Shown here: positions 51,042 to 58,756 of the stretch, piece by piece
Layout of the letters: each line of letters begins with the position of its first letter
How positions within the stretch are numbered: the stretch's first letter is position 1
Assembly: GCF_018141545.1 (NCBI RefSeq)
Contig: NZ_CP064357.1
Location: 310,001 to 374,000 of the forward strand
Reading direction: 5' to 3'
DNA from: Miltoncostaea oceani
GTDB lineage: Bacteria > Actinomycetota > Thermoleophilia > Miltoncostaeales > Miltoncostaeaceae
DNA: 64,000 bases
The notes under the pieces: generated by a model
Told to the model about the DNA's origin: nothing
What the model saw: only the letters and a program-made list of their open reading frames with translations
The model's database searches: none
Made by a program: the position numbers and the translations under genes

Positions 51042-51497
51042 TCACCGGGTCGGTTCCTCGAGTATCAGCAGGTCGAGGTCCTTGGCGCCGACGATCTCCG
51101 GGTTGGCTTTCGCCCACGCCCGGGCCTGGGCGCGCAGCCGCTCCTGGTCGTCGGTCATGTAGATGACGAGCACGCCGCTTCGCAGGTCGCTGTCGTCGTA
51201 GAGCTTGGTGCGAAGGAGCTGGTCGATCCACTGCCATGCCGAGTCCTCGAACTCGCCGTTCTCGTCCATCAGGTCCTCGACCGAGAGGATGTCCAGACGG
51301 ACGCCGCTCTGGCCGTAGGTCGAGAAGGCGATCCGGCTGATGGGCGCCTCGAGATCATCGGAGTCCGAGAGCCCGAGCGTCCCCTCGAGCGCCTGCGCGG
51401 CGGCGGTCACCTGCTCACCGGCACCCTCGGCGCGCACGGCCTGGAGCAGCGCCCGCGTGCCGCCGGCCAGGTCGTTCATCCCGTTCGTCTCGCTCAT
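51042..51497 (-). CDS. Hypothetical protein, 151 aa
   Basis: ATG at 51497 (MSETNGMNDLAGGTRALLQA) has an AGGAG ribosome binding site 8 bases upstream; a TATGTT -10 lies about 37 bases further upstream. It has a helical N-terminus and an alpha/beta C-terminus (VLVIYMTDDQERLRAQARAW, DLDLLILEEPTR). Soluble and acidic. Family not recognised. Confidence 0.7.
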   Translation of the reverse strand: MSETNGMNDLAGGTRALLQAVRAEGAGEQVTAAAQALEGTLGLSDSDDLEAPISRIAFSTYGQSGVRLDILSVEDLMDENGEFEDSAWQWIDQLLRTKLYDDSDLRSGVLVIYMTDDQERLRAQARAWAKANPEIVGAKDLDLLILEEPTR

Positions 51498-51659
51498 CTG
51501 GAGGCTCCTGGTCGTTGAGAGGACAGCACCTCCAACATAGGACGCTCATCTGTCAGCGACTCCCATCGCCGAGCCTCCCCGGGCATCGGGCGCCGTATGG
51601 TGATGAGGCCGAACCGCGTCGCGGTCCGGCTGACAGGCACCGGCAGAGGGGAACCGAGG

Positions 51660-51809
51660 ATGTCCGACGATCAGACCCATGCGCCCGGGCAGGCAATCGA
51701 GGGCCTCGAGGCGGAGGCGATGGGGAGTCTCATCGCGGCCTTCGACCTCGCCGACAGGCACGGCCTCGACATCGACGACCTGATCGACCGGGTGCGCCAA
51801 GGACGCTGA
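51660..51809 (+). CDS. Small acidic helical protein, 49 aa
   Basis: ATG at 51660 (MSDDQTHAPGQAIEGLEAEA) has GAGG-type sequence shortly upstream; a longer frame starts upstream but reads as Arg-rich. The product is a single amphipathic acidic helix (SLIAAFDLADRHGLDIDDLI). It lies between convergent transcription of the ZIP gene and divergent of the 151-aa gene. Function unknown. Confidence 0.55.
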   Translation: MSDDQTHAPGQAIEGLEAEAMGSLIAAFDLADRHGLDIDDLIDRVRQGR

Positions 51810-51816
51810 ACGGGGG

Positions 51817-52578
51817 CTAGCCGGCGATCAGCTGGTTCAGGACGAGCATCAGGATGAACCCGAGCATGCAGCTGAGGGTTACGACCCGCTCACTGCCACC
51901 GCGGACACCGGCGGGGATCAGCTCGTCGACGCACACGTAGAGCATTGCGCCGGCGGCGAAGGCGAGGCTGAGCGGGAGAAGCCCCGAAGCGACCCCGACG
52001 ATCGCAAAGGCGGCGAAGGCCGCGGGGATCTCGATCAGACCGCTCGATGCGGCGACGGCGAAGATCCGCCGTCGCGGCATCCGGGATGCCAGGAAGGGGA
52101 TCGCCACGGAGAACCCCTCCGGCACGTTGTGGGCCATGATCGCGATCGCGAGCGGGAGACCGAGCTCGGTCCCGCCGACGGCGAAGGCCACACCGACCGC
52201 CATCCCCTCGGGGATGTTGTGGAGCGAGAGCGCGCCGAAGACCAGCCAACCCCGTCGGCGCGCGTCAGGAGTCCCGTCCTCGGGACCCCGGGGTGGGTGG
52301 AGGTGAGGGACCAGGCGATCGAGTCCGAGCATCAGCGCGACGCCGAGCACGAGCCCGGTGATCACCTCGATCAGTGCCCCCTGCTCGAGAGCCGGGTTCA
52401 GGAGCCCGAACGACAGGGCGGCAAGCATGACCCCGGCCGCGAAGCCGAGCCCTCCGTCCAGGAGCCGATCGCCCGGTGAGCGCCACACGTAGATGCCGAG
52501 CGCGCCGATCACCGTTCCGAGGCCGGCCAGCGTCATCCAGAGGGCGAACAGCGGTTCCACGCCGATGAGGATGCGCAA
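51817..52578 (-). CDS. ZIP family metal transporter, 253 aa
   Basis: TTG start with GAGGAGT about 7 bases upstream. Eight transmembrane helices fit the family, with a His-rich loop (VPHLHPPRGP), the metal-site motifs ALSLHNIPEGMAVGVAFAVG (His-Asn-x2-Pro-Glu-Gly) and MAHNVPEGFSVAIP (His-Asn-x2-Pro-Glu). The family moves Zn2+ or Fe2+ into the cytoplasm. tRNA-Gln lies 50 bases upstream on the other strand. Confidence 0.92.
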   Translation of the reverse strand: MRILIGVEPLFALWMTLAGLGTVIGALGIYVWRSPGDRLLDGGLGFAAGVMLAALSFGLLNPALEQGALIEVITGLVLGVALMLGLDRLVPHLHPPRGPEDGTPDARRRGWLVFGALSLHNIPEGMAVGVAFAVGGTELGLPLAIAIMAHNVPEGFSVAIPFLASRMPRRRIFAVAASSGLIEIPAAFAAFAIVGVASGLLPLSLAFAAGAMLYVCVDELIPAGVRGGSERVVTLSCMLGFILMLVLNQLIAG

Positions 52579-52628
52579 TCAGCGACTCCTCGGATGTCAT
52601 CCTCGCATCGGCCGAGCGACACCACGAT

Positions 52629-52700
52629 GGGTGGTGGCCAAATGGTAAGGCGCCGGATTTTGGTCCCGGTGATTGCAGGTTCGAATCCTGCCCACCCAAC
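52629..52700 (+). tRNA. tRNA-Gln (TTG)
   Basis: Acceptor TGGGTGG / CCACCCA plus A73, anticodon stem CCGGA/CCCGG (31-39 is an A-C mismatch) with loop TTTTGGT, T-arm GCAGG/CCTGC. Confidence 0.93.
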
Positions 52701-52730
52701 TCACCTCACCGTATGGTGATCACACACGCG

Positions 52731-52803
52731 CCGTCTTAGCTCAGCTGGTAGAGCAGTCGCCTTGTAAGCGACAGGTCGCCGGTTCGACCCCGGCAGACGG
52801 CTT
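52731..52803 (+). tRNA. tRNA-Thr (TGT)
   Basis: Acceptor GCCGTCT / AGACGGC plus T73, anticodon stem GTCGC/GCGAC with loop CTTGTAA. Only 30 bases after tRNA-Gln. Confidence 0.96.
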
Positions 52804-52857
52804 CTCCCCTTCCCCTCACATCGAGGCCGGTGCGGCTGCATCCCGCCGTGCCCGTCG

Positions 52858-52863
52858 TAGCGT
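52858..52863 (+). promoter_or_regulatory. -10 element TAGCGT, leaderless start
   Basis: TAGCGT is 7 bases before the ATG at 52871, which decides between two in-frame ATGs. Confidence 0.55.
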
Positions 52864-52870
52864 GATGGGT

Positions 52871-53140
52871 ATGACGACGCAGATCCTGATCGGTCTCATC
52901 CTCGCTGGCGCCGCGGTCTGGGCGTGGGGCCAGGGGACCCGCCTGCGGGCGGTCGGCCTCGGCGCCCTCGCCCTCGTGCTCGCGCTCCCCGAGGCCTCAG
53001 CCACGGGCGCGCAGAACCTCGGCTCCGCCCTCGCCACCGAGAGCGCGAGCTCCCTCATCACCCTCGCCATCATCGCCATCGGCCTCGCCACCATGCTCGG
53101 CTGGCGACCGCGAAAGAACCCCGGCAAGACTCGTCCCTGA
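52871..53140 (+). CDS. Small membrane protein, 89 aa
   Basis: Starts MTTQILIGLILAGAAVWAWG. Three hydrophobic segments (start, GLGALALVLALP, LITLAIIAIGLATMLGW) and a short basic C-terminus RPRKNPGKTRP. It could be a holin-like or assembly helper protein, but that is a guess. It lies between tRNA-Thr and the MARGS gene on the same strand. Confidence 0.65.
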   Translation: MTTQILIGLILAGAAVWAWGQGTRLRAVGLGALALVLALPEASATGAQNLGSALATESASSLITLAIIAIGLATMLGWRPRKNPGKTRP

Positions 53141-53193
53141 TGCGTGCGCCTGGCCCCCTCGGGCGAGATCCCTCTCGGCGCTCGGACGGGGTC

Positions 53194-53199
53194 TAGTCT
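53194..53199 (+). promoter_or_regulatory. -10 element TAGTCT
   Basis: TAGTCT is 9 bases before the ATG at 53209 (MARGSS start), and only 3 bases before a GTG; the ATG is preferred. Confidence 0.5.
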
Positions 53200-53208
53200 C
53201 GAGTGGCG

Positions 53209-53910
53209 ATGGCGCGAGGAAGCAGCACCCACACACGCTGCACGCCGCCTCGCGGCAGGACCCTCGCCCCGGGCCCGCCGGCATCTGATGATCCGAAGGC
53301 AGCCCTCCCCGTGCCGGACGTGCCGAGGAGGACGAGCCGCGACTGCTCGGCGGCCCTGATGGGCGAGGTACTCGATCGCCTCGGCGCGCGCGCGGTGATC
53401 AGGGAGCCCTATCGGGATCTGCTGAACCCGGAGCGGACCGAGACCTACGAGGTACGGGTCCACGATGATGAGGGATGGGTTGTCGAGTGGAGCACCTATT
53501 CATCGAGCGGGGGCGAGCCGCGGGTCGGCTCGGCGATCCTTGTCTGCAACTATCTCGTCTACGACATCAACGGCTCGGAATGGCAGAACACCTGCGGGGT
53601 GGGCTCTCGGAGCATCCTCGTCCGACGCAGCGACCATGCCGACATCGCAGTCATCAGCTTCACCGTCGACGACATCGACGCCCAGCTCACCCGGATCCGA
53701 GAGGTCCCCGGTGGCTTCCAGACGGAGTGGGTCGACGCGACGTCGCTTCGCCTGGTGCGACCCGACGAACAGCGATCGATGGCGCGCAGGAAGGTGGGAG
53801 ATGGCGATCCAGCCAACGGCCGGATCGCCGCGATGCCGGCGGGGATCCGAGGGGCCGACCGGGAGCTGCTGACGGTGCCGCTGAACTTCCTCTCGGCCAT
53901 CGGCAAGTAG
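53209..53910 (+). CDS. Hypothetical protein with M-A-R-G start, 233 aa
   Basis: MARGSSTHTRCTPPRGRTLA is a disordered, basic N-terminus of about 50 residues. The rest is alpha/beta with strands EVRVHDDEGWVVEWSTYSSS, SILVRRSDHADIAVISFTVD and a last helical part, MPAGIRGADRELLTVPLNFL. Two Cys (VCNYLVYDIN, WQNTCGVG) might pair. Cytoplasmic by lack of signal peptide. Family not recognised. Confidence 0.76.
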   Translation: MARGSSTHTRCTPPRGRTLAPGPPASDDPKAALPVPDVPRRTSRDCSAALMGEVLDRLGARAVIREPYRDLLNPERTETYEVRVHDDEGWVVEWSTYSSSGGEPRVGSAILVCNYLVYDINGSEWQNTCGVGSRSILVRRSDHADIAVISFTVDDIDAQLTRIREVPGGFQTEWVDATSLRLVRPDEQRSMARRKVGDGDPANGRIAAMPAGIRGADRELLTVPLNFLSAIGK

Positions 53911-53938
53911 GCGGTCCCTCCCGGGGCGGGCCCGGGCG

Positions 53939-55411
53939 CTAGTGGAGGCTGAACGAGGAGCCGGTCGGGGAGAGCGTGAACGGCACGCCGGCCGCGCCCT
54001 CATCAGCCCCGGATGCGCCGTCGAAGCTCCAGAGGCTCCGCGTGTCCGAGTGCGCGGTCAGGGTCGCCGGCCGCGTCGAGCGGCCACCGGGGACGATGTC
54101 TCCCGGCTGGATCGCCGCCGCGGTCTGGCCGCGGGTGATACGCGCCGAGTCGACCTGGACGCCGAACTCGAAGGTCGGGGCGGCTCCTTCACGGCCGATC
54201 AGCGTCGGCGCAGTGCCGAAGGCCGGAGGGCTCGCAAGCGCGATAGTCGAGATCGCTGAGCCGTCGAGCAGGACCGCGACACCGTTCTGGGTGATCTGGA
54301 TCGCGACGTGGTGCCAGTTGTTGAGGCTGAGCCCCGCTGCCCACGGTGAGGAGACGTAGACGCCCGGGGCGGTGGCAACGGCCGCTCGGAGGCGGTAGGT
54401 GTTGTCGATCTGGATCGTCCAGCCGGCGTTGCCCCCGGTGGTGCTGAAGACGGCACCCTGGGGCGCGGGGGTCGGGGCGCCGGCGGTGCGACGGACCCAA
54501 CCGTCGAAGACGAGGGTGCTCGTGCCGGCCGTGTGGGTGCTGGAGTGGGCGGCGCTCAGGAAGCTGTCCGAGCCGTCGGTGCTTGCGAAGCCTGGCTGGG
54601 CGGCGACGGTGAGGGTCTGGCTGCTGGTCGCCGTCTCCCCGTCATCGTCGGTCACCCTCAGGGACACGGTGACCGGGCCGGGGGAGGGGTAGGAGGTCGT
54701 CGGGGCGGTGCCGGTCGCCTCGAAGGAACCGTTTCCGTCGAGGTCCCACTCACGCGTCGCGATGGTGCCGTCCGCGTCGCTCGAGGCGTCCGTGAAGGTC
54801 ACCGTGGCGTTCGCGGTCGGGCCCGTCGGGCTGTAGGTGAAGGAGGAGACCGGAGCCTGGTTGGCGGGACCGGCGGGCGCGCCGCCCCCCGCACTGCTCC
54901 AGCTCGGGACTCCGTCATCGCCGGGTCCGCACCCCTCGCCGGCCGCCGATGTCGGAGTCGGCAGGTTGCAGAGGGCGCCGGCGATGGTCGCCGACTGACT
55001 CCTCGAGACGTCGAATGCCCCCGCCTCGTTGGATCGCAGGCAGTAGATCAGCCCGGTCGATGCCTGGGCACAGACGGTGATCTGGTCGACGCCGTCGCGG
55101 TTGACCATGACCTGCTCGGGGTCGCGGGAGGCGGGCGTGGTGGTGATCACGTCGAGCTCTGGCTCAGCGGACTGGATCGCGCCCTGCAGGGTGGCGAGGA
55201 CCGGGTAGGCGCCGCTTCCGGCGTGGATCACCTTGGCGTTCTTGTAGGAGATCGTCACCGAGTTCTGGGCCTGGGTGCTGTTGGCGGTCTCCCGGATGCT
55301 GAGGAAGGTCGGGATGGCGATCGCCATCAGGATGATCAGGACCGCGATCACGACGATCAGCTCGACGAGGGTGAAGGCGCTCCGATGGGGCCTCAGGTGG
55401 GGGAGGGGCAC
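53939..55411 (-). CDS. Second pseudopilin-PKD-LamG protein, 490 aa
   Basis: GTG start. The N-terminus is HLRPHRSA then FTLVELIVVIAVLIILMAIA: a type IV pilin-like signal with Glu at +5 but Ala instead of Gly at -1. After a pilin-type head (with Cys pairs) come a PKD domain (TREWDLDGNGSFEATGTAPT, PVTVSLRVTDDDGETATSSQ) and a LamG-like domain (STLVFDGWVRRTAGA, GLSLNNWHHVAIQITQNG). Layout matches the gene at 31354. Likely assembled on or near the cell surface after prepilin cleavage. Confidence 0.86.
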   Translation of the reverse strand: MPLPHLRPHRSAFTLVELIVVIAVLIILMAIAIPTFLSIRETANSTQAQNSVTISYKNAKVIHAGSGAYPVLATLQGAIQSAEPELDVITTTPASRDPEQVMVNRDGVDQITVCAQASTGLIYCLRSNEAGAFDVSRSQSATIAGALCNLPTPTSAAGEGCGPGDDGVPSWSSAGGGAPAGPANQAPVSSFTYSPTGPTANATVTFTDASSDADGTIATREWDLDGNGSFEATGTAPTTSYPSPGPVTVSLRVTDDDGETATSSQTLTVAAQPGFASTDGSDSFLSAAHSSTHTAGTSTLVFDGWVRRTAGAPTPAPQGAVFSTTGGNAGWTIQIDNTYRLRAAVATAPGVYVSSPWAAGLSLNNWHHVAIQITQNGVAVLLDGSAISTIALASPPAFGTAPTLIGREGAAPTFEFGVQVDSARITRGQTAAAIQPGDIVPGGRSTRPATLTAHSDTRSLWSFDGASGADEGAAGVPFTLSPTGSSFSLH

Positions 55412-55745
55412 GAGCTTTCTCTAGCAACCCACCACGGAGGCACGGCCGATTCTGGCTCCGGCCTATCCCTGCGACCAGGCCGAGGCCGGTAGGTCCTGGG
55501 CCAGGCGACGTCTCAGAGAGCCTCGCAGAGGCTCAACCATCTGAATGAGGGTTAGCTAGACCTCAACCTCAGACTAAGGTATCTGCGCCGTATAGCGGCG
55601 TAACGAGCAGAGAACGCAGTCTTTTCGTGGCCGGTCTCGCGTCCTCGGTGCGGATGAGACTCGATCACAGCTCGATGCTTGGGTCTGGGAGGCCTTCTGC
55701 GGGAGTTCCCGGCGCGGGAAGGTCCTGGGTAGGCAGCGTGAGTCG
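55412..55745. other. Intergenic region with lower GC
   Basis: About 330 bases between the divergent pilin-LamG gene and a small plus-strand gene. It includes an AT-richer stretch near 55540-55640 with a short CGCCG/CGGCG hairpin around TATAG. It should hold both promoters; I see no gene or confident -10. Confidence 0.4.
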
Positions 55746-56018
55746 ATGCCCGGGGTCCTTCTTCGCCTTCTCGCGCCGCTTCCCTTCGGTTTCGGCCCCC
55801 CGCCTGGGGGCGCTCCCGACACCGATCTCGCGGCAGCGCGGCGGAGTGCGAGGGCCTTGATCCGGGCGCTTCTCGCCCAAGGGCCCGAGCGGGATGGCTT
55901 GGCGGCTCTCGTCCTCGGCGAATACGCGCTCGCCCTGGCCGCTGAGGATCCGGATGAGCAGCTGGCGGGCTTTCGGCTGGTCTGCCAGATGATCCAGGCG
56001 CGCCCCGCAGAGGACTAG
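55746..56018 (+). CDS. Small hypothetical protein, 90 aa
   Basis: Starts MPGVLLRLLAPLPFGFGPPP. The second half is a coherent helical protein (ARALIRALLAQGPERDGLAA, LVLGEYALALAAEDPDEQLA). Its TAG stop is shared through CTAG with the stop of the convergent metallophosphoesterase gene, which supports it as a real gene. Start is uncertain. Family not recognised. Confidence 0.5.
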   Translation: MPGVLLRLLAPLPFGFGPPPGGAPDTDLAAARRSARALIRALLAQGPERDGLAALVLGEYALALAAEDPDEQLAGFRLVCQMIQARPAED

Positions 56019-57010
56019 GCGGGGAACGAGTCCAGGTCGTCGGGGAGCGGGCACTCGCCGGCCTGCTCCCAGACCGAATGCGCGGGACCGCGAGGGACCC
56101 AATCGGATCCGAGGCGGATCCTCCCCGTCGGCGAGATGACGGCGATCCCGAGCCTCCGCCCACCAGCGTCGATCAGGTGGACGTTCCCCTCAGGGTCCGA
56201 CTCGCATGATGCGCTCGGGCTGTGACCGACGATCTGGCGGTATCCCTCCGGGGCGTGCTCCAGCAGGCTGCGCCAGTCCTGCCAGAGGGCGCCTCCGCGG
56301 GCGGCCGAGCCGCCACGGTGCTCGTCAACGCCGAAGAGGGACGCGGACTGGTCATGGCGCGATCCGAGGAAGGACTCCCAGAGCGAGTTGATCGCCTCGG
56401 CGCCGTCGCTCGCCGAGCCCTCCGGGAAGAGCTGCTCGTCGGCCCCGGCGTGGCTGATCAGGACGCCGGCGTGGCTGATCGCCCCCGGCATCCTGCCCTG
56501 CCAGGCCACCCGGTCGAGGCCGCGGCCGAGGTCCGGGATCATGTGGGGGGCCGGAAGACCATCGAATCGCTTCCCACCCATGATCGCCGCCTCGTGGTTG
56601 CCGGGCAGCCAGACGTCGAAGAGGTCCGCCAGCCCGAGGCACTCCATGTCGCCGTCGTGGTTGCGACCGTCGACCAGGTCTCCGATCGAGACGAGGGTGG
56701 CGCCCGCGCCGACGCGGTTACCCTCCCGCAGCAGCCCGAGCTCTTCGAGGGCCTCCTCGAGGACCTCGGCCTGACCGTGGACGTCGGAGATCACCACCAT
56801 CGAACCGGGGTCTGCCTCGATCACCCGCGCGAGCTCATCGAGCCGGTAGTGGGGCGGGCGGATCGCTCCGGGGGTGGTCCCGAGCATCACCAGGTCGCGT
56901 GTGTGCTCCATCTGCTGCTCGGGCCCCCAACGATCGCTCGCCGAGGGGCGCGGGCCGCGCAGAGCGATCGCAGCAGGTGCCCCCTGATGTGTCCGTTGTC
57001 CGCGCGCCAT
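56015..57010 (-). CDS. Calcineurin-like metallophosphoesterase with M-A-R-G start, 331 aa
   Basis: PPP-type phosphatase motifs in order: VVISDVHGQAEVL (Asp-x-His), LVSIGDLVDGRNHDG (Gly-Asp-x2-Asp), LPGNHEAAIMG (Gly-Asn-His-Glu), ISHAGADEQ and QIVGHSPSA. These bind two metal ions and hydrolyse phosphoesters, perhaps diadenosine polyphosphates or protein/nucleotide phosphates. The start at 57010 (MARGQRTHQGAPAA) lies 8 bases from a TACGAT -10; the ATG at 57016 is too close. A disordered basic N-terminus precedes the domain. Divergent from family C. Confidence 0.9.
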   Translation of the reverse strand: MARGQRTHQGAPAAIALRGPRPSASDRWGPEQQMEHTRDLVMLGTTPGAIRPPHYRLDELARVIEADPGSMVVISDVHGQAEVLEEALEELGLLREGNRVGAGATLVSIGDLVDGRNHDGDMECLGLADLFDVWLPGNHEAAIMGGKRFDGLPAPHMIPDLGRGLDRVAWQGRMPGAISHAGVLISHAGADEQLFPEGSASDGAEAINSLWESFLGSRHDQSASLFGVDEHRGGSAARGGALWQDWRSLLEHAPEGYRQIVGHSPSASCESDPEGNVHLIDAGGRRLGIAVISPTGRIRLGSDWVPRGPAHSVWEQAGECPLPDDLDSFPA

Positions 57011-57018
57011 CTGCATCG

Positions 57019-57024
57019 ATCGTA
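57019..57024 (-). promoter_or_regulatory. -10 element TACGAT (minus strand)
   Basis: TACGAT on the minus strand lies 8 bases before the ATG at 57010. Confidence 0.5.
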
Positions 57025-57112
57025 GGTCGCCCACGGGCAGCTCGAGCTCTTCTCGCGGCGGCGGCCCGGGGCACTGAGGCGGGCGACTTCGAGCGCGCCG
57101 CAGAAGGCGGCC

Positions 57113-57118
57113 TACATT
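57113..57118 (+). promoter_or_regulatory. -10 element TACATT
   Basis: TACATT is 10 bases before the ATG at 57129 of the family C gene; no Shine-Dalgarno sequence is seen. Confidence 0.5.
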
Positions 57119-57128
57119 CCTGGATGAG

Positions 57129-58691
57129 ATGGGCAGAGGCCGGAACCAGCGCGGTGCTCCCGCACCCTCACCAGTCGGCCGGCAGCCCGCTGACGAGCTG
57201 GCCGTGCAGGCTCTCCTTGAGAACCACGCCGCGATCGAGCAGGCCTTTGCGAGCCAGCTGCAGACGTACGTGGGACCGTCATACCGGCACGTCTCAGACC
57301 TCATCGAGCACCCGGATCCGATCGAAGCCGTCTCCTTCATCGATGCTGAGCTTTCACGACCGGGAAGGTTCCGGGTGGTGCCGCTCCTGCTCGAGGACGC
57401 GGTCCGCACCGTCGAGGCGATCGCCGAGGGTGTCGAGGCAGACCCGCTTCAGGAGTTCGAGAACCTGCGCCGGCGGACCCTCTTGCGGCTGCGCCACACC
57501 CAGCCCCGCCACCGTGGTCATCTCAACGACGCTCTCGAGCACCTGGGCGGCCTGCCGGGAACGCAGTCGCTGCTCGAGAAGCTCTTCGACCTCGGGTGCG
57601 ATCATCGCGCCGAGCCGGCGCTCGGCGTCCTCGTCAGCTTCCTCCGGCTGCATGGGCTGCGCCACCACGCAAAGGGGCTCTCCGAGATCGATGACGAGGG
57701 CCGCGCCCGCATCGCGTTGCTGCTGCAGGCACCGAGTCTCAGTCGCCGCGCGCTCGGCGAGAACTGGCTGCTCAGCACCGACCACATGCCCCTGAGCGCG
57801 GAGGACATCGACCTCGTCGAGATGACGCGCCTCTCAGGCGCCCGCCACGCCCGCCTTATCGGGATCCCTCCCGGTGAGCCTCCCTCCTGCGCGACATCCC
57901 GAGAGTGGAAGACACAGATCGTCGCCGACGCCCGCTCCCTGCGGCCGGCCGACACCCCCAGACGGATCACCCGCCTGGTGAGTGCCGAGTGCTTCAAGCG
58001 GATTCGCGCCGAGGCGCGGTGCGAGAACGCGACGACGGCCTGGGTCAAGGCGGAAGGGAAGGTCTTCCTCTGCTACCAGGTCCCGATGCACAGCGACGTC
58101 GGCCCACTGATCGCCGAGGCCCTCTTGCCGATGCATGAGAACGGCTGGCTTCGTGGGCCGGAAGCCGAGGCCGCCGGGGTGATCGGCAAGGAATGGGACA
58201 CCCTCGTGGTGCGCGGCCACATCGACACGCGGGAGGTCCTCCTCCGGGTCGACCCCTCACCGTCCATCCCTCTGATGCCACCTGCCGAGAAACCACTGTG
58301 GCTGCGTGATGACTGCGGGCACCCAACCCCGACCTTCCGCCACCTGATGGACGGGTCGGTGGCTGTGGTCTGTGAGTCCTGTCGCAACCAACGCATCGCC
58401 CTGATCCCCCGCCACCGGCTCGACGAGGCGGCGCTGCGGGAATCCCCGCTCCGGGCCCTCGAGGATCAGAGTCGCGCCGAGCTCGACTCCTACCTGTGCG
58501 AGGAGCGCGAGTACTCCGCCCTGGCAGGCCTGCCGGCTGCTCCGGAGGGTCTCGATGCCAACACCGCGCTCGACTTCTACCGTGTCCGGGACGGCATCGT
58601 GGAGCTGTCGCCGGCGAACTTCCGCCGAGAGGACCGCCCTGTGGTCCAGAGCGCGTCGGTGCGCGGGATGATCCGCTCGCGGGCCCGCTGA
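57129..58691 (+). CDS. Family C: unknown protein with C-terminal CxH...CxxC module
   Basis: A 520-residue paralogue of the proteins at 5510 and 29406. Starts MGRGRNQRGAPAPSPVGRQP. A long helical N-terminal part (LTSLRL-type repeats, HRGHLNDALEHLGGLPGTQS) leads to a beta-rich middle and the C-terminal module: Cys396-x-His398 (DDCGHPTPTF), Cys415-x2-Cys418 (VCESCRNQ), then RIALIPRHRL, FYRVRDGIVEL and the Arg-rich tail SVRGMIRSRAR. Likely zinc-binding, cytoplasmic, function unknown. It precedes the dNMP kinase-like gene by 65 bases. Confidence 0.86.
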   Translation: MGRGRNQRGAPAPSPVGRQPADELAVQALLENHAAIEQAFASQLQTYVGPSYRHVSDLIEHPDPIEAVSFIDAELSRPGRFRVVPLLLEDAVRTVEAIAEGVEADPLQEFENLRRRTLLRLRHTQPRHRGHLNDALEHLGGLPGTQSLLEKLFDLGCDHRAEPALGVLVSFLRLHGLRHHAKGLSEIDDEGRARIALLLQAPSLSRRALGENWLLSTDHMPLSAEDIDLVEMTRLSGARHARLIGIPPGEPPSCATSREWKTQIVADARSLRPADTPRRITRLVSAECFKRIRAEARCENATTAWVKAEGKVFLCYQVPMHSDVGPLIAEALLPMHENGWLRGPEAEAAGVIGKEWDTLVVRGHIDTREVLLRVDPSPSIPLMPPAEKPLWLRDDCGHPTPTFRHLMDGSVAVVCESCRNQRIALIPRHRLDEAALRESPLRALEDQSRAELDSYLCEEREYSALAGLPAAPEGLDANTALDFYRVRDGIVELSPANFRREDRPVVQSASVRGMIRSRAR

Positions 58692-58742
58692 GCATGTGAG
58701 TCCTGGCAGGCGAGAGGCCCGCCCCCTGTGAGGTCGGGCGCG

Positions 58743-58748
58743 TAGGCT
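58743..58748 (+). promoter_or_regulatory. -10 element TAGGCT, leaderless start
   Basis: TAGGCT lies 8 bases before the GTG at 58757 of the kinase-like gene. Confidence 0.55.
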
Positions 58749-58756
58749 CGGGACCT

